Of a DNA stretch of 23,224 nucleotides, positions 15,464 to 23,224 are shown piece after piece. Both the position numbers and the translations under genes were made by a program. Location: assembly GCF_000485595.1 (NCBI RefSeq), contig NW_014577167.1, positions 245,650-268,873 on the forward strand, written 5' to 3'. The notes under the pieces were generated by a model. It had not been told where the DNA came from and searched no databases. It worked only from the letters and a program-made list of their open reading frames with translations. Numbering within the stretch: position 1 is the first letter of the stretch; every line of letters begins with the position of its first letter. Source of the stretch: Priapulus caudatus (lineage: Eukaryota > Priapulida > Priapulimorpha > Priapulimorphida > Priapulidae).

Positions 15464-18079
15464 CTCTTTCTCCGTCATCTCTCTCTCTCTCTCTCTCCCT
15501 CTCTCTCCCTCTCTCTCTCTTTCTCCCTCTCTCTCTCTCTCTCTGCGACCTTCTCGCTCTCCGCGCGCCGATTTTTACAAACATCTTTAATCGTGCACAT
15601 GCTCGCTATTGCTTACACAGTTCTAGCCTTGGTGACTTGTTATCGCCCACAACGCTGCCGTGTCAATAAAGCATGTAAGTACGCAGAGCAAAGAATGCAA
15701 CAAGAACGCGCTTATTGCGCTTTATTGCCTTTTTGCAAGTATAATTTGAGGTGCACCTACGTCCAAACAACCAGACGCGTACTCATTCGCGATTCCAAGA
15801 GGAGCGTCAGTCACGCGAGTTCAAAGTCAGTCACGCGAGTTCAAACGGGCAAAAATTAAATTGGAAAAAAACCCACAAAGTTCGTGTCTGTGTAAGGTGT
15901 GCTCGCTGCTTGGCTGTTGAACTTGCTACTGGGCGGCACCTGATCTCGTGTAGATAAGCTCCTGCATGCACTTGCCTCCATTGTCTACGTGCGAGCCACA
16001 CCTGACAGTGTACGTGTCCGAGCGTCCGCGAGTGAAAGCGAATCCGAACGGGAAGAAACGAAGGTAAAAGGAGAGGCCGTGCCTAAACCGCGACGATGGA
16101 CTACTACGCGTGGAGCCGCAGGAAGCAGATGGCCGATGAGGAGAGGGAGCGCGAGCATGCGCATCCTAAGAAGCTGGTGGCGGCCATTGCCGCGGATCAG
16201 CCGCTACGGTGGGGTCTGGTCGGCGCCGGCTTGATCAGCAGTGACTTCGCCGTCGCGCTCAGCGTCCTGAAGAGCGAGCTTCACCAGGTTGGTGAGACGC
16301 ATTACACGTACACTATAACACACGCGCGCGCGCGCACGCATGCAGACCCACACACACGCGCGCGCACACACACGCAGACACACACGCGCACATACACACC
16401 ACCACGCACATACACGCACGAATTTACGCTTATACACACATGCCATCACGCACATACACGCGCTCAAATCCGTGTGCGTGTGTGCGTGCGTGTGAGGGGT
16501 GAGTTAGAGCGCGCGAGCGTGCGTGCGTGTGTGCGTGCGTGCGGTAGATGTTCGTGCGCTGTGTGGTTGATCAGTAAATGTCATCGAAACGGGTGATATC
16601 GAGTGCAATTATTTCTGTATAGGGTCGAAGCACCGACTGTACGTATTACTTGTAATCTGCTTATTCATTTACATGTTTGCTGTCTCTGGGGAAGGAAAAC
16701 GTCATGTACAGTTTCACAGTCTATTCATCATCTGTCGTATCTTCCTTAGCGAGCTCTATGCAAATATTCTAACAGTGTCTCTGTATGACACTGGATAGAA
16801 AACTCTGATAAAGTTTAAGTAACGCCTGCGCAAATAATCTCTATACGTTATCGTTATAACGTATGCGTACACTATGGGCCTCGAATTATCTCAAAACATC
16901 TCCAGAGACATAAATTGGAGGAAAATAGGTCGGCATAATTTCCTATAAAAATACATATTTATTTTTGTAGGCCTATACGTAATATATAAATAAATATATA
17001 CATAATATATAATATATATATATATATATATATTATGTATAATGTATGTAAGAAATTCGCATACGTTAATATTATGCTATATTGAATTACAAACTGTTCA
17101 CGCAAATGCGCCAACACACGCGCCGACGCACGCGCACACACATGCACGCACGTACGGCTGCACGCACGGTCACACAAGCACAAACACGCACACACACACA
17201 CACGCGCGCACGCAAATATATTACGCGCGCGCATGCACACCTATTCGCACGCGACCACCGGCGCGCAAGCACACACGCACGTACGCCCGCACGCACGGTC
17301 ACACAACCACTCGCACAGACTTAATCTTTCACACACAGCAATATTTGCGCAACATATCAACATTCCGCAGTATTACCGATCTCCCACGCCATCGTTGCTC
17401 TAGCAACTAACCGGCCCTCGTCGTCTATATCGGATAAAGGTCAGTACATAACGTTGATTTTTGAATCGGATGCGCTTAGTCTCAACGGTGTTTCGTGCGT
17501 CGCGCGCCCGCACGGGTAGTAGGTGTGTAGTCGGACGCCTCATACCTGCCTGATCCGTAACCCTAAAATATCGTCAACATGGAGTGGGGCATCGCGCAAA
17601 CTTATCTGACGGCGCGTAGGAGCTCGCTCGGTGAACAAATGATCAAGTTGCCGGAGGCGAACCCCATCAGATGGGGCATCGTCGGTGCCGGCATGATCAG
17701 TGCCGACTTCGTGAATGCCGCGCACACGCTGCCGGAGGCAGAGCACAAGGTCAGTGAAGCAAACGTCGGAGATGTGGCGGCATCTCTTCCGACTTTTGCT
17801 TTTCGTAGTCCCTGTGTGTTATTAGGCGAACTGATGTTGTGAAGTTTGATTTAGAATCGACGCGTATCAGATGATGAGCGCGCCGTTCCTAACGTAGTGT
17901 CATCATCATCGTCATCATCATCATCATCGTCGTCATCATCATCATCATCATCGTCGTCATCATCATCATCATCATCATCGTCGTCATCATCATCATCATC
18001 ATCGTCGTCATCATCATCATCATCATCATCGTCGTCATTATCATCATCGTCATTCTCATTTTCATTGTCATCGTCATCG

Positions 18080-18117
<38 letters not shown>

Positions 18118-20613
18118 GTCGTCGTCGTCATCATTATCATGACAGTCATTATCGTCGTCGTCGTCGTCGTCGTTGTCGTCGCGGCATGCAGGTTAGGATG
18201 CGATATATGTTTATTGTGTGCTTACGAAACACTATGTGCTAATTATAAATTGCCACCGCCTTTATTCATATAGGCCTAGCGATAACCACTATGGCCAATA
18301 TGGTGATGCTGCGACTCAAGCGTTTTAAATTTAAGGGGATATCGGCTATCACTTGTATTAAAATTATGAATTCATGCATGCGCTCGGTAATCAGCGTAAA
18401 TTAAATAGGTCGGTAATAAATTTGACATTAAAAGCAAGCGTATCAAGGTAATAAACATGAAAGAATCCTTACCGAAAATAAAGTTGCTAAGATGGTAAAA
18501 TCATAATGATATTTAGGCAGTATAATTAATATGAGGTCGGCTGAATAAAAGATGGCAGTTTTACACTCCATATTGTAACTTTTCGCAAAGAGCCGCAAGA
18601 TAAGGAATATAATATACAATAATATCATTATACGAATTAACCAGAAATAGTGACAATAACATTGCAGATTCATGTTGGCATAAAACGTGGTACTAATTAC
18701 GAAACTAAATGTGATTAAAATTATTTGTGAAGGGTTTTATCGTCTTGCATGTGTAATGCGGCTCGTGCATGTCGTATAGTGGCCAGGTTCGTAACTTTTG
18801 GCGCGTGTAAGATGTTACCATTAGCACAATTAATAGAGAGAACGTAGATAACGTACGACAGAAACAAGATGTAACGTACAACAATTAGTTCTATTAATGC
18901 TCTACAGAGTAATACACAAATATTATAATCCCTCTAGGGGCATGGTGCGTACACGGTCCTTAATTAAACAATAAACACAGCACAATAAACACTACCGTAT
19001 AGTATAAACCGTATCAAGATAGTTTACACCCTATCAAAGTAGCTTACACACAAGTACACAGCAAGCAAAGAAGTCAATGCAAAACCCAAACCATACTCAC
19101 AATCTAGCGACGGCGACTCTCTCGACTCTGTCTTTCTGTTCTAAAAAGTCCCTTTTTATTCTACTTTCACTCTAATTAACCTGGCTATACCACGTGATCT
19201 AAGTATGTTACGCGTTGGTCAGACCGTCCCCTTTCTTTAATTGTCGAGAGGGAAGGGGTGAGATTACTGTTCTATTTTAGTGCGCTGCCTTTGCGGTAAT
19301 AGTCCCGCAAGAGTGATTAGTCGCCCGAGGCCAGTCCCTGTCACCGAATCTGCCGGTGTAATCCTTTATGAATAAGCACGGCTGAATTTGCTTCATTACA
19401 CATACGCGCAGACCTATATTGATTTTTAAATAAATTAATATGTATACATATGTATACATGTATACAAGCATGAAAAAAAGGCGTCAACGTTGCAACGCAA
19501 ATACTGTATATGGAGTTATGTCATGTTTACCTAGTAGAATTTGATGTCATATTTGCAAGATAAAATAAAAACTAATATAGATAGCATATAAATGAGACAC
19601 AAGTAATGCGTAGCCTGGTATTTTGACTCGATAACGGCCTCTAAAAATGTCTCTGTTGTACAAAATATGAGGTAGAAACGAATGGCGTACAATTGATTAT
19701 GTGGGAACACAAACGTGTTGGCCAGTATTCATGCCTTGGGATAGACCGTATCAGTGTATCAAACGCAGCACGTTATTTGCCAATCCAGGGGCCGTTACCA
19801 AACCGATCATATAGTGTCATGGTGACCATAACTAAGATTACGACTAATAAACCTTCTGATAACGGCTTACTAAGTCCTACATGAAGTCGTCAATATATAT
19901 AGACTCGCGACATCTCGTTGCGGGGACAGATGTTGCGTGGTCACGATGGTCAGAAGGGATGGGTGCGTAGGTGCATGCGGTTTCTAGCTAACAGCTGTCT
20001 CTATAGATGCGCACAGATCCAGATACAGCAGGGGTTAATAATGACAAATTTGTCATTTTTGACAAATGATAATGTCAGTGACAATGTCAATTGTCAAATC
20101 TGTCATTAATAACCCCTGAGATACATGCTAGGTAGCTGTTTATCTCTACCTACCACTGTAGGTGCACCCGCATGCTAACCAGGCGCACTGTGGATACGGA
20201 GCCGCATCGGTGCACGCGTATACCATCTAAACCGTTTATCACTCACATCAGTTTTAACAATATTTGCAAAGAGCAGTGACAAACATTTGTACGGTGGAGT
20301 GGCAAGCATGGACACGCAGTTTAAACGAGAGCAACAGCGATATAATTGCCGGACAGGTCATGTACGTTGATATATCATATCTGCAGATTAAATATCAGAT
20401 TTGGGAAATTCGGCTCCTTCCTTATGCTAAATCTAGTTTTATTTATAGTAGCATGTCGACCCCATCATACGCTTATTCAATCTGAGCACAGAGCTTCAGT
20501 GTACGCATGCACACACACACGCGCGCACACTGACACCAACACACGCACACACACACGTACGCTCACTTACATACACACATACACAAAAGAACGTACGTAT
20601 ATACACGTAAACT

Positions 20614-20677
<64 letters not shown>

Positions 20678-23180
20678 AACGCATTCGGACACGTGTGGCT
20701 AGTTTTTCAGTGCATTAAAACATCGTGAGGCAAAGAGAGAGAGAGAAAGAGAGCATGGCGGGAATAGTAGGCATGGATTACTACTATCGGACTGTCATAG
20801 CAAAGGAGCACGAAGAGCATGGGCACCACCACCTACCGGCGAACAAATCACTCAAGTGGGGCATCGTATCCGCCGGCCTCGTAACGAATGACTTCGTTAT
20901 TGCCATCGCAACGCTTCCACAAGAGCAGCACCAGGTCAGTAGGTATGACGGCAGCAGGAGGCTGTGTTCGTAACGCCAGCGGCGGGTGTAGCCGTTGGTA
21001 AATGATCCTATGCTACTCCATGGGGGAGAAAAACTGCAAGTGATATTAAATGTCGTTTCATGGAGAGGATAACGTGCAAGAAATGGTAAAGGTCGCTCCA
21101 TGAAGGAGATCAAGTGTAAGCGATGTTAGAGGTTGCTCCATGGAGGTGATCAAGTGTAAGCAATGTAAAATGTCGCTTCATGGAGGGGATCAAGTGTAAG
21201 CGATGTTAAAAGTTGCTCCATGGAAGAGATCAAGTGTAAGCAATTTTAAAGGTTGCTCTACATAAGGGGGATCAAGTGTAAGCGATGTTAAAAGTTGCTC
21301 CATGGAAGAGATCAAGTGTAAGCAATTTTAAAGGTTGCTCTACATAAGGGGGATCAAGTGTAAGCGATGGTAAAGGTCGCTCCATGAAGGAGATCAAGTG
21401 TAAGCGATGTTAGAGGTTGCTCCATGGAGGTGATCAAGTGTAAGCAATGTAAAATGTCGCTCCATTGAGGAGATCAAGTGTAAGCGATGTTAAAAGTTGC
21501 TCTACATAGAGGGGATCAAGTGTAAGCGATGTTAAAAGTTGCTCCATGGAAGAGATCAAGTGTAAGCAATTTTAAAGGTTGCTCTACATAAGGGGGATCA
21601 AGTGTAAGCGATGTTAAAAGTTGCTTCATGGAGGAGATCAAGTGTGAGCGATCTGAACGATTGCTCCATGGATGAGATCAAGTGCCAGCAATGTTAACGG
21701 TTGCTCCATGGAGGAGAGCAAGTCTAAGCGATGTTCTACATAGAGGAGATCAAGTGTAACCGGTGTGAAAAGTCGCTCAATGGAGGAGATAAAGTGTAAG
21801 CAATGTAAAACGTCGCTCCATGGGAGAGATAAACGCTCTAGACTAATGGTGATGGAACCGATGCATACGCTCCAGAATACTTCCTACGACATGTTACAAC
21901 TGACTAGAGGCAGTGGTGAGGGAGAGGCAAGGCGAGCTGACGTTACGATACCGTGAAGGTCTGGGATGAATGGCCTGCGATTCGTCACCATAGTGATTGC
22001 AACGGCTCGCCTCATAATTTACGAATAAGCAATTTGCGCCAGACGCGAGCATTTCCCAACACCAGGTGGCGCCACATTCTGGGTGCCAGCCACTGATCTC
22101 TACTATACTAAATTTATATTACTCTATTATACTATTATACTTAGTATAATAGAGATCAGTGGTGCGATATTGTAGTAAAACAGCTGAATGCGGTTCAAAA
22201 AGCGTGACCTACTCTAAATAGGTGCAACAATAAAGTCCTTCTTTACGCTCCGATTAAACGGCTACCGAAGACGAAAGTACACGCGTGGGCAGCCGCTGAT
22301 GACGTCATCACTAAAATACCGATTAATCATCCAAGTCGTATATATACGATCAACCTGAACTGACAGTTACATATGAATCAGAAGTAGATAATAGGAAACC
22401 CTATTATCTACGTCTGATATGAATGTATAACCTCAAAAAGAGACGATTAGAAAAATTAAGTATTTCCTCATTTTTAATTATTGTCCCTCAACGTCATTGT
22501 TTCAGGTAGTGACGATAGCGTCCAGTTCTCTGGATAGAGGAAAGGAGTTTGCGAGGATTCACAACATTCCACATTACTGCTCTTATGAAGCGCTGGCCAA
22601 CAATAAGGACGTCGGTATGAAAATATGTGCAACGTTATCAGACTATCTGGCTAATTTTACCTACCCGTTTGATGCCAAAAGCAGGTTTATCGAAGCTGTT
22701 CTCTGCATTATTTGTAATTGTAGAGTATTCTGCCAATCATAAGTCAGTGTCTTTCAGTGTCATACTTCAAAAAGCGTATACGTACAATATTCGTATGGAA
22801 TACAACTAGTGAGTGTTTAGTCGAATATAGTAACAAAATTCGCATACTGCTTATCAGCGTCTCAGCGTCATGTTGCCTCTATTCACAGTCTTGTTTCTAA
22901 CTGCCAGCCTATTGTCTTTACCGCGAATCTGCCTCGAAGTTTGCTAACCTGCATTGACTGAAACTCGACACAGTCTGTTGTCCTCCTGACTCGAACGCGG
23001 TTGCCTTGTGTTGCAGATGTTGTTTACATTGGCTCCATTAACTCGGCCCACTACGACCAAATCAAGATGTTTCTGAAAGCCGGCAAACACGTTCTCTGTG
23101 AGAAGCCAATGTGTCTGAACGTGAAACGAACCAAGGACGTCATACACATGGCTCACGAAAGGAACTTATTCTTGATGGAG
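15169..23180 (+). CDS. DHDH: Dihydrodiol dehydrogenase (DHDH) gene, 5' part, with four alternative first exons
   Basis: DHDH is a cytosolic Gfo/Idh/MocA-family oxidoreductase that oxidises trans-dihydrodiols of aromatic hydrocarbons, and D-xylose, with NADP. Four first exons (15169-15372, 16096-16287, 17579-17749 and 20755-20934) each end in phase 0 after the block equivalent to RWGIVSVGLISSDF...SEHQ of human DHDH. The single exon 2 (22506-22614) supplies [15 protein letters not shown] through NNKDV. Exon 3 (23017-23180) supplies VVYIGS...LCEKPM...LFLMEV. Each spliced product aligns with the first third of the about 334-residue human enzyme, but with 30-41 extra N-terminal residues. The C-terminal catalytic domain lies past the window. 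Whether all four first exons are expressed is inferred from intact frames and donors. Confidence 0.88.
15395..15545. repeat. (CT)n polypyrimidine tract after exon 1a
   Basis: About 150 bp of CT dinucleotides with CCT and TTT interruptions on the sense strand of DHDH intron 1a. It starts about 25-30 nt after the donor. Confidence 0.96.
15806..15845 (+). promoter_or_regulatory. Two tandem 20-bp repeats with TCACGCGA, upstream of exon 1b
   Basis: GTCAGTCACGCGAGTTCAAA occurs twice head to tail about 250 bp before the exon 1b ATG. The reverse complement of TCACGCGA contains TCGCGTG, fitting the aryl hydrocarbon receptor core TNGCGTG. Function is inferred only. Confidence 0.35.
16096..16287 (+). 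CDS. DHDH: DHDH alternative first exon 1b (64 codons)
   Basis: It encodes [20 protein letters not shown], a basic linker, then [16 protein letters not shown] and [11 protein letters not shown] is at residues 38-40 in a canonical GxxGAGxI dinucleotide loop. The phase-0 donor is GTTGGT, which is weak. A better-looking donor, GTGAGA, starts 4 nt later but would shift the frame. The N-terminal 30 residues are predicted by eye to be helical and highly charged. Confidence 0.86.
16318..16548. repeat. CA/CG-rich repeat after exon 1b
   Basis: Imperfect CACACG and GCGCGC dinucleotide DNA, beginning about 30 nt after the exon 1b donor. It switches to GTGCGTGC strand character near 16470. Confidence 0.9.
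16906..17000. repeat. 95-bp dispersed repeat, copy 2
   Basis: Same orientation as, and base-for-base identical to, 12808-12902. It lies in the interval between first exons 1b and 1c. Both copies continue into TA-rich tails that then diverge. Confidence 0.93.
17102..17335. repeat. CACG-rich imperfect repeat upstream of exon 1c
   Basis: Irregular CACACGCACG units over about 230 bp. It ends about 60 bp before the X-box-like palindrome. Confidence 0.85.
17394..17407. promoter_or_regulatory. RFX X-box-like inverted repeat upstream of exon 1c
   Basis: GTTGCTCTAGCAAC is a perfect 6-bp inverted repeat with a 2-bp centre, the architecture of RFX X-boxes (GTTGCCATGGCAAC type). It lies about 170 bp before the exon 1c ATG. 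Confidence 0.45.
17579..17749 (+). CDS. DHDH: DHDH alternative first exon 1c (57 codons)
   Basis: It encodes [20 protein letters not shown], then [16 protein letters not shown] and [11 protein letters not shown] is at residues 31-33, the shortest extension of the four. The donor is GTCAGT, phase 0. The context GTCAACATGG is favourable. A GTTGCT-CT-AGCAAC inverted repeat resembling an RFX X-box lies about 170 bp upstream. Confidence 0.87.
17899..18179. repeat. (TCA/TCG)n trinucleotide array after exon 1c
   Basis: About 280 bp of TCA and TCG triplets on the sense strand, in the intron after exon 1c and about 150 nt from its donor. Poly-Ser and poly-Met frames are artefacts. Confidence 0.96.
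18180..20028. other. DHDH intron sequence between 1c and 1d
   Basis: AT-rich with no exon found. I looked for a further RWGI-type first exon here and saw none. Confidence 0.5.
20029..20118. mobile_element. 90-bp hAT-like miniature element
   Basis: The ends CAGGGGTTA and TAACCCCTG form an inverted repeat of about 25 bp (continuing ATGACA.ATTTG). The flanks AGATACAG (20021-20028) and AGATACAT (20119-20126) match at 7 of 8 bases, as a target duplication would. The interior repeats TGACAA/TTGTCA several times. Confidence 0.72.
20505..20672. repeat. CACG-rich then (CA)n microsatellite upstream of exon 1d
   Basis: Imperfect CACACG DNA is followed by about 29 clean CA units, ending about 80 bp before the exon 1d ATG. 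A CACGTG E-box follows near 20691. Confidence 0.94.
20755..20934 (+). CDS. DHDH: DHDH alternative first exon 1d (60 codons)
   Basis: It encodes [20 protein letters not shown], a His-rich linker (HGHHH), then [15 protein letters not shown] and TLPQEQHQ. Translation could also begin at the second ATG (20773, MDYYYRT), which would match exon 1b's start exactly. The donor is GTCAGT, phase 0. A GA-rich tract precedes the ATG. This is the first exon nearest to exon 2, with a 1.57-kb intron containing the 40-bp minisatellite. Confidence 0.86.
21004..21834. repeat. 40-bp minisatellite, about 20 units, between exon 1d and exon 2
   Basis: The unit runs GATCAAGTGTAAGCGATGTT then AAAGGTTGCTCCATGGAGGA, 40 bp, with 42-bp variants containing CTCTACATA. 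About 16 units carry TCAAGTG. Two blocks of about seven units (roughly 21056-21350 and 21350-21640) repeat the same order of variants, a higher-order duplication. The array starts about 70 nt after the exon 1d donor. Confidence 0.95.
22090..22162. repeat. 73-bp inverted-repeat hairpin in the DHDH intron before exon 2
   Basis: Arms of 22 bp (CCACTGATCTCTAyTATACTAA) with one mismatch surround an AT-rich loop of 29 bp. It could be a tiny MITE. I see no clear target duplication. Confidence 0.75.
22297..22310. promoter_or_regulatory. Perfect 14-bp CRE/ATF palindrome upstream of DHDH exon 2
   Basis: TGATGACGTCATCA is perfectly self-complementary and contains the CRE TGACGTCA. It lies about 200 bp before the exon 2 acceptor. 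A bZIP-site function is inferred from the motif alone. Confidence 0.4.
22377..22418. repeat. Near-perfect 19-bp-arm palindrome with 4-nt loop
   Basis: The arms ATCAGAAGTAGATAATAGG and the complement of CCTATTATCTACGTCTGAT differ at one position. It sits about 90 bp upstream of the exon 2 acceptor. The loop is too small for a typical microRNA precursor. Confidence 0.75.
22506..22614 (+). CDS. DHDH: DHDH common exon 2
   Basis: The acceptor TTGTTTCAG is followed by [20 protein letters not shown] and then [16 protein letters not shown]. This corresponds to VVAVAARDLSRAKEFAQKHD and the following block of human DHDH. It contributes strand 2 and the region that in NADP-dependent relatives contacts the 2'-phosphate. 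It is phase 0 in and phase 1 out (donor GTATGA). All four first exons can enter it in frame. Confidence 0.92.
22615..23016 (+). other. DHDH intron 2
   Basis: A 402-bp intron with donor GTATGA and acceptor TTGCAG. Nothing else was seen. Confidence 0.85.
23017..23180 (+). CDS. DHDH: DHDH common exon 3 with EKP motif
   Basis: The acceptor TGTGTTGCAG is followed by [33 protein letters not shown] and RNLFLMEV. The EKP lysine is the family's conserved catalytic or cofactor-contacting residue. The first codon, GAT, is split with exon 2. The donor is GTAAGA, phase 0. The next intron starts with a GT repeat that runs off the window. Confidence 0.93.
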
Positions 23181-23190
23181 GTAAGAAGCA

Positions 23191-23191
<1 letters not shown>

Positions 23192-23224
<33 letters not shown>
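23192..23224. repeat. (GT)n microsatellite at the window end
   Basis: At least 16 GT units begin about 12 nt after the exon 3 donor and run off the window. Confidence 0.95.

Noticed and set aside
15373-15669. Read-through of DHDH exon 1a into poly-Ser-Leu
   Set aside because: The consensus donor GTAAGT ends the exon at 15372; the extension is the CT repeat.
16318-17335. Many GCGTG/CACGC cores as xenobiotic response elements
   Set aside because: They arise from CACG dinucleotide repeats and carry no specific signal; only the doubled unit at 15806-15845 was kept.
17897-18149. Poly-Ser and poly-Met frames
   Set aside because: Translations of the TCA/TCG triplet array on both strands.
18443-18673. 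76-codon hydrophobic minus-strand frame
   Set aside because: AT-rich DNA gives Ile/Leu/Tyr-rich chance frames; no ATG context, homology or splice sites.
18180-20700. Search for a fifth DHDH first exon
   Set aside because: No W-G/A-G/DF block followed by a phase-0 donor was found here or in 10.5-15.1 kb by eye; a tool-based search could still find a degenerate one.

Overview
This window is animal nuclear DNA. Both genes are intron-rich, with GT-AG junctions that keep frame throughout, and the rest is microsatellites, minisatellites and small inverted-repeat elements. A vesicular monoamine transporter gene points to a bilaterian with aminergic neurons. CpG is plentiful and introns are short, which suggests a non-vertebrate (perhaps marine) animal, but I cannot name the phylum. 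A 10-base assembly gap lies at 12798-12807. No tRNA, rRNA, CRISPR or prokaryotic feature was seen.

Region 1 (about 1534-10157, minus strand): a complete VMAT/SLC18A-type transporter gene. I assembled it from 13 coding exons; every junction phase matches and the product is 458 residues. A probable untranslated first exon ends at 10845. The introns hold a (TTCA)n array of about 580 bp, GAC/GAT, CA and TA tracts, one TA-flanked MITE, and one copy (B) of a long-terminal-inverted-repeat element family. Copies A and C of that family lie 3' of the gene and just 5' of coding exon 1.

Region 2 (about 10.85-15.1 kb): the space between two divergently transcribed genes. It has a CpG-rich stretch with a full CRE octamer, long TA/TG tracts around the gap, a nested hAT-like MITE with an 8-bp target duplication, and a CACA-rich minisatellite.

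Region 3 (15169-end, plus strand): the 5' part of a dihydrodiol dehydrogenase (DHDH, Gfo/Idh/MocA family) gene. Its notable feature is four paralogous first exons in tandem (1a-1d). Each has its own ATG, an isoform-specific N-terminal extension, the same start of the Rossmann fold and a phase-0 donor. All four can join the single exon 2 at 22506 in frame, followed by exon 3 with the conserved EKP lysine motif. The remaining exons lie beyond the window. This looks like a UGT1A/protocadherin-style variable-first-exon array built on a dehydrogenase, with different tandem repeats and candidate regulatory motifs around each first exon.
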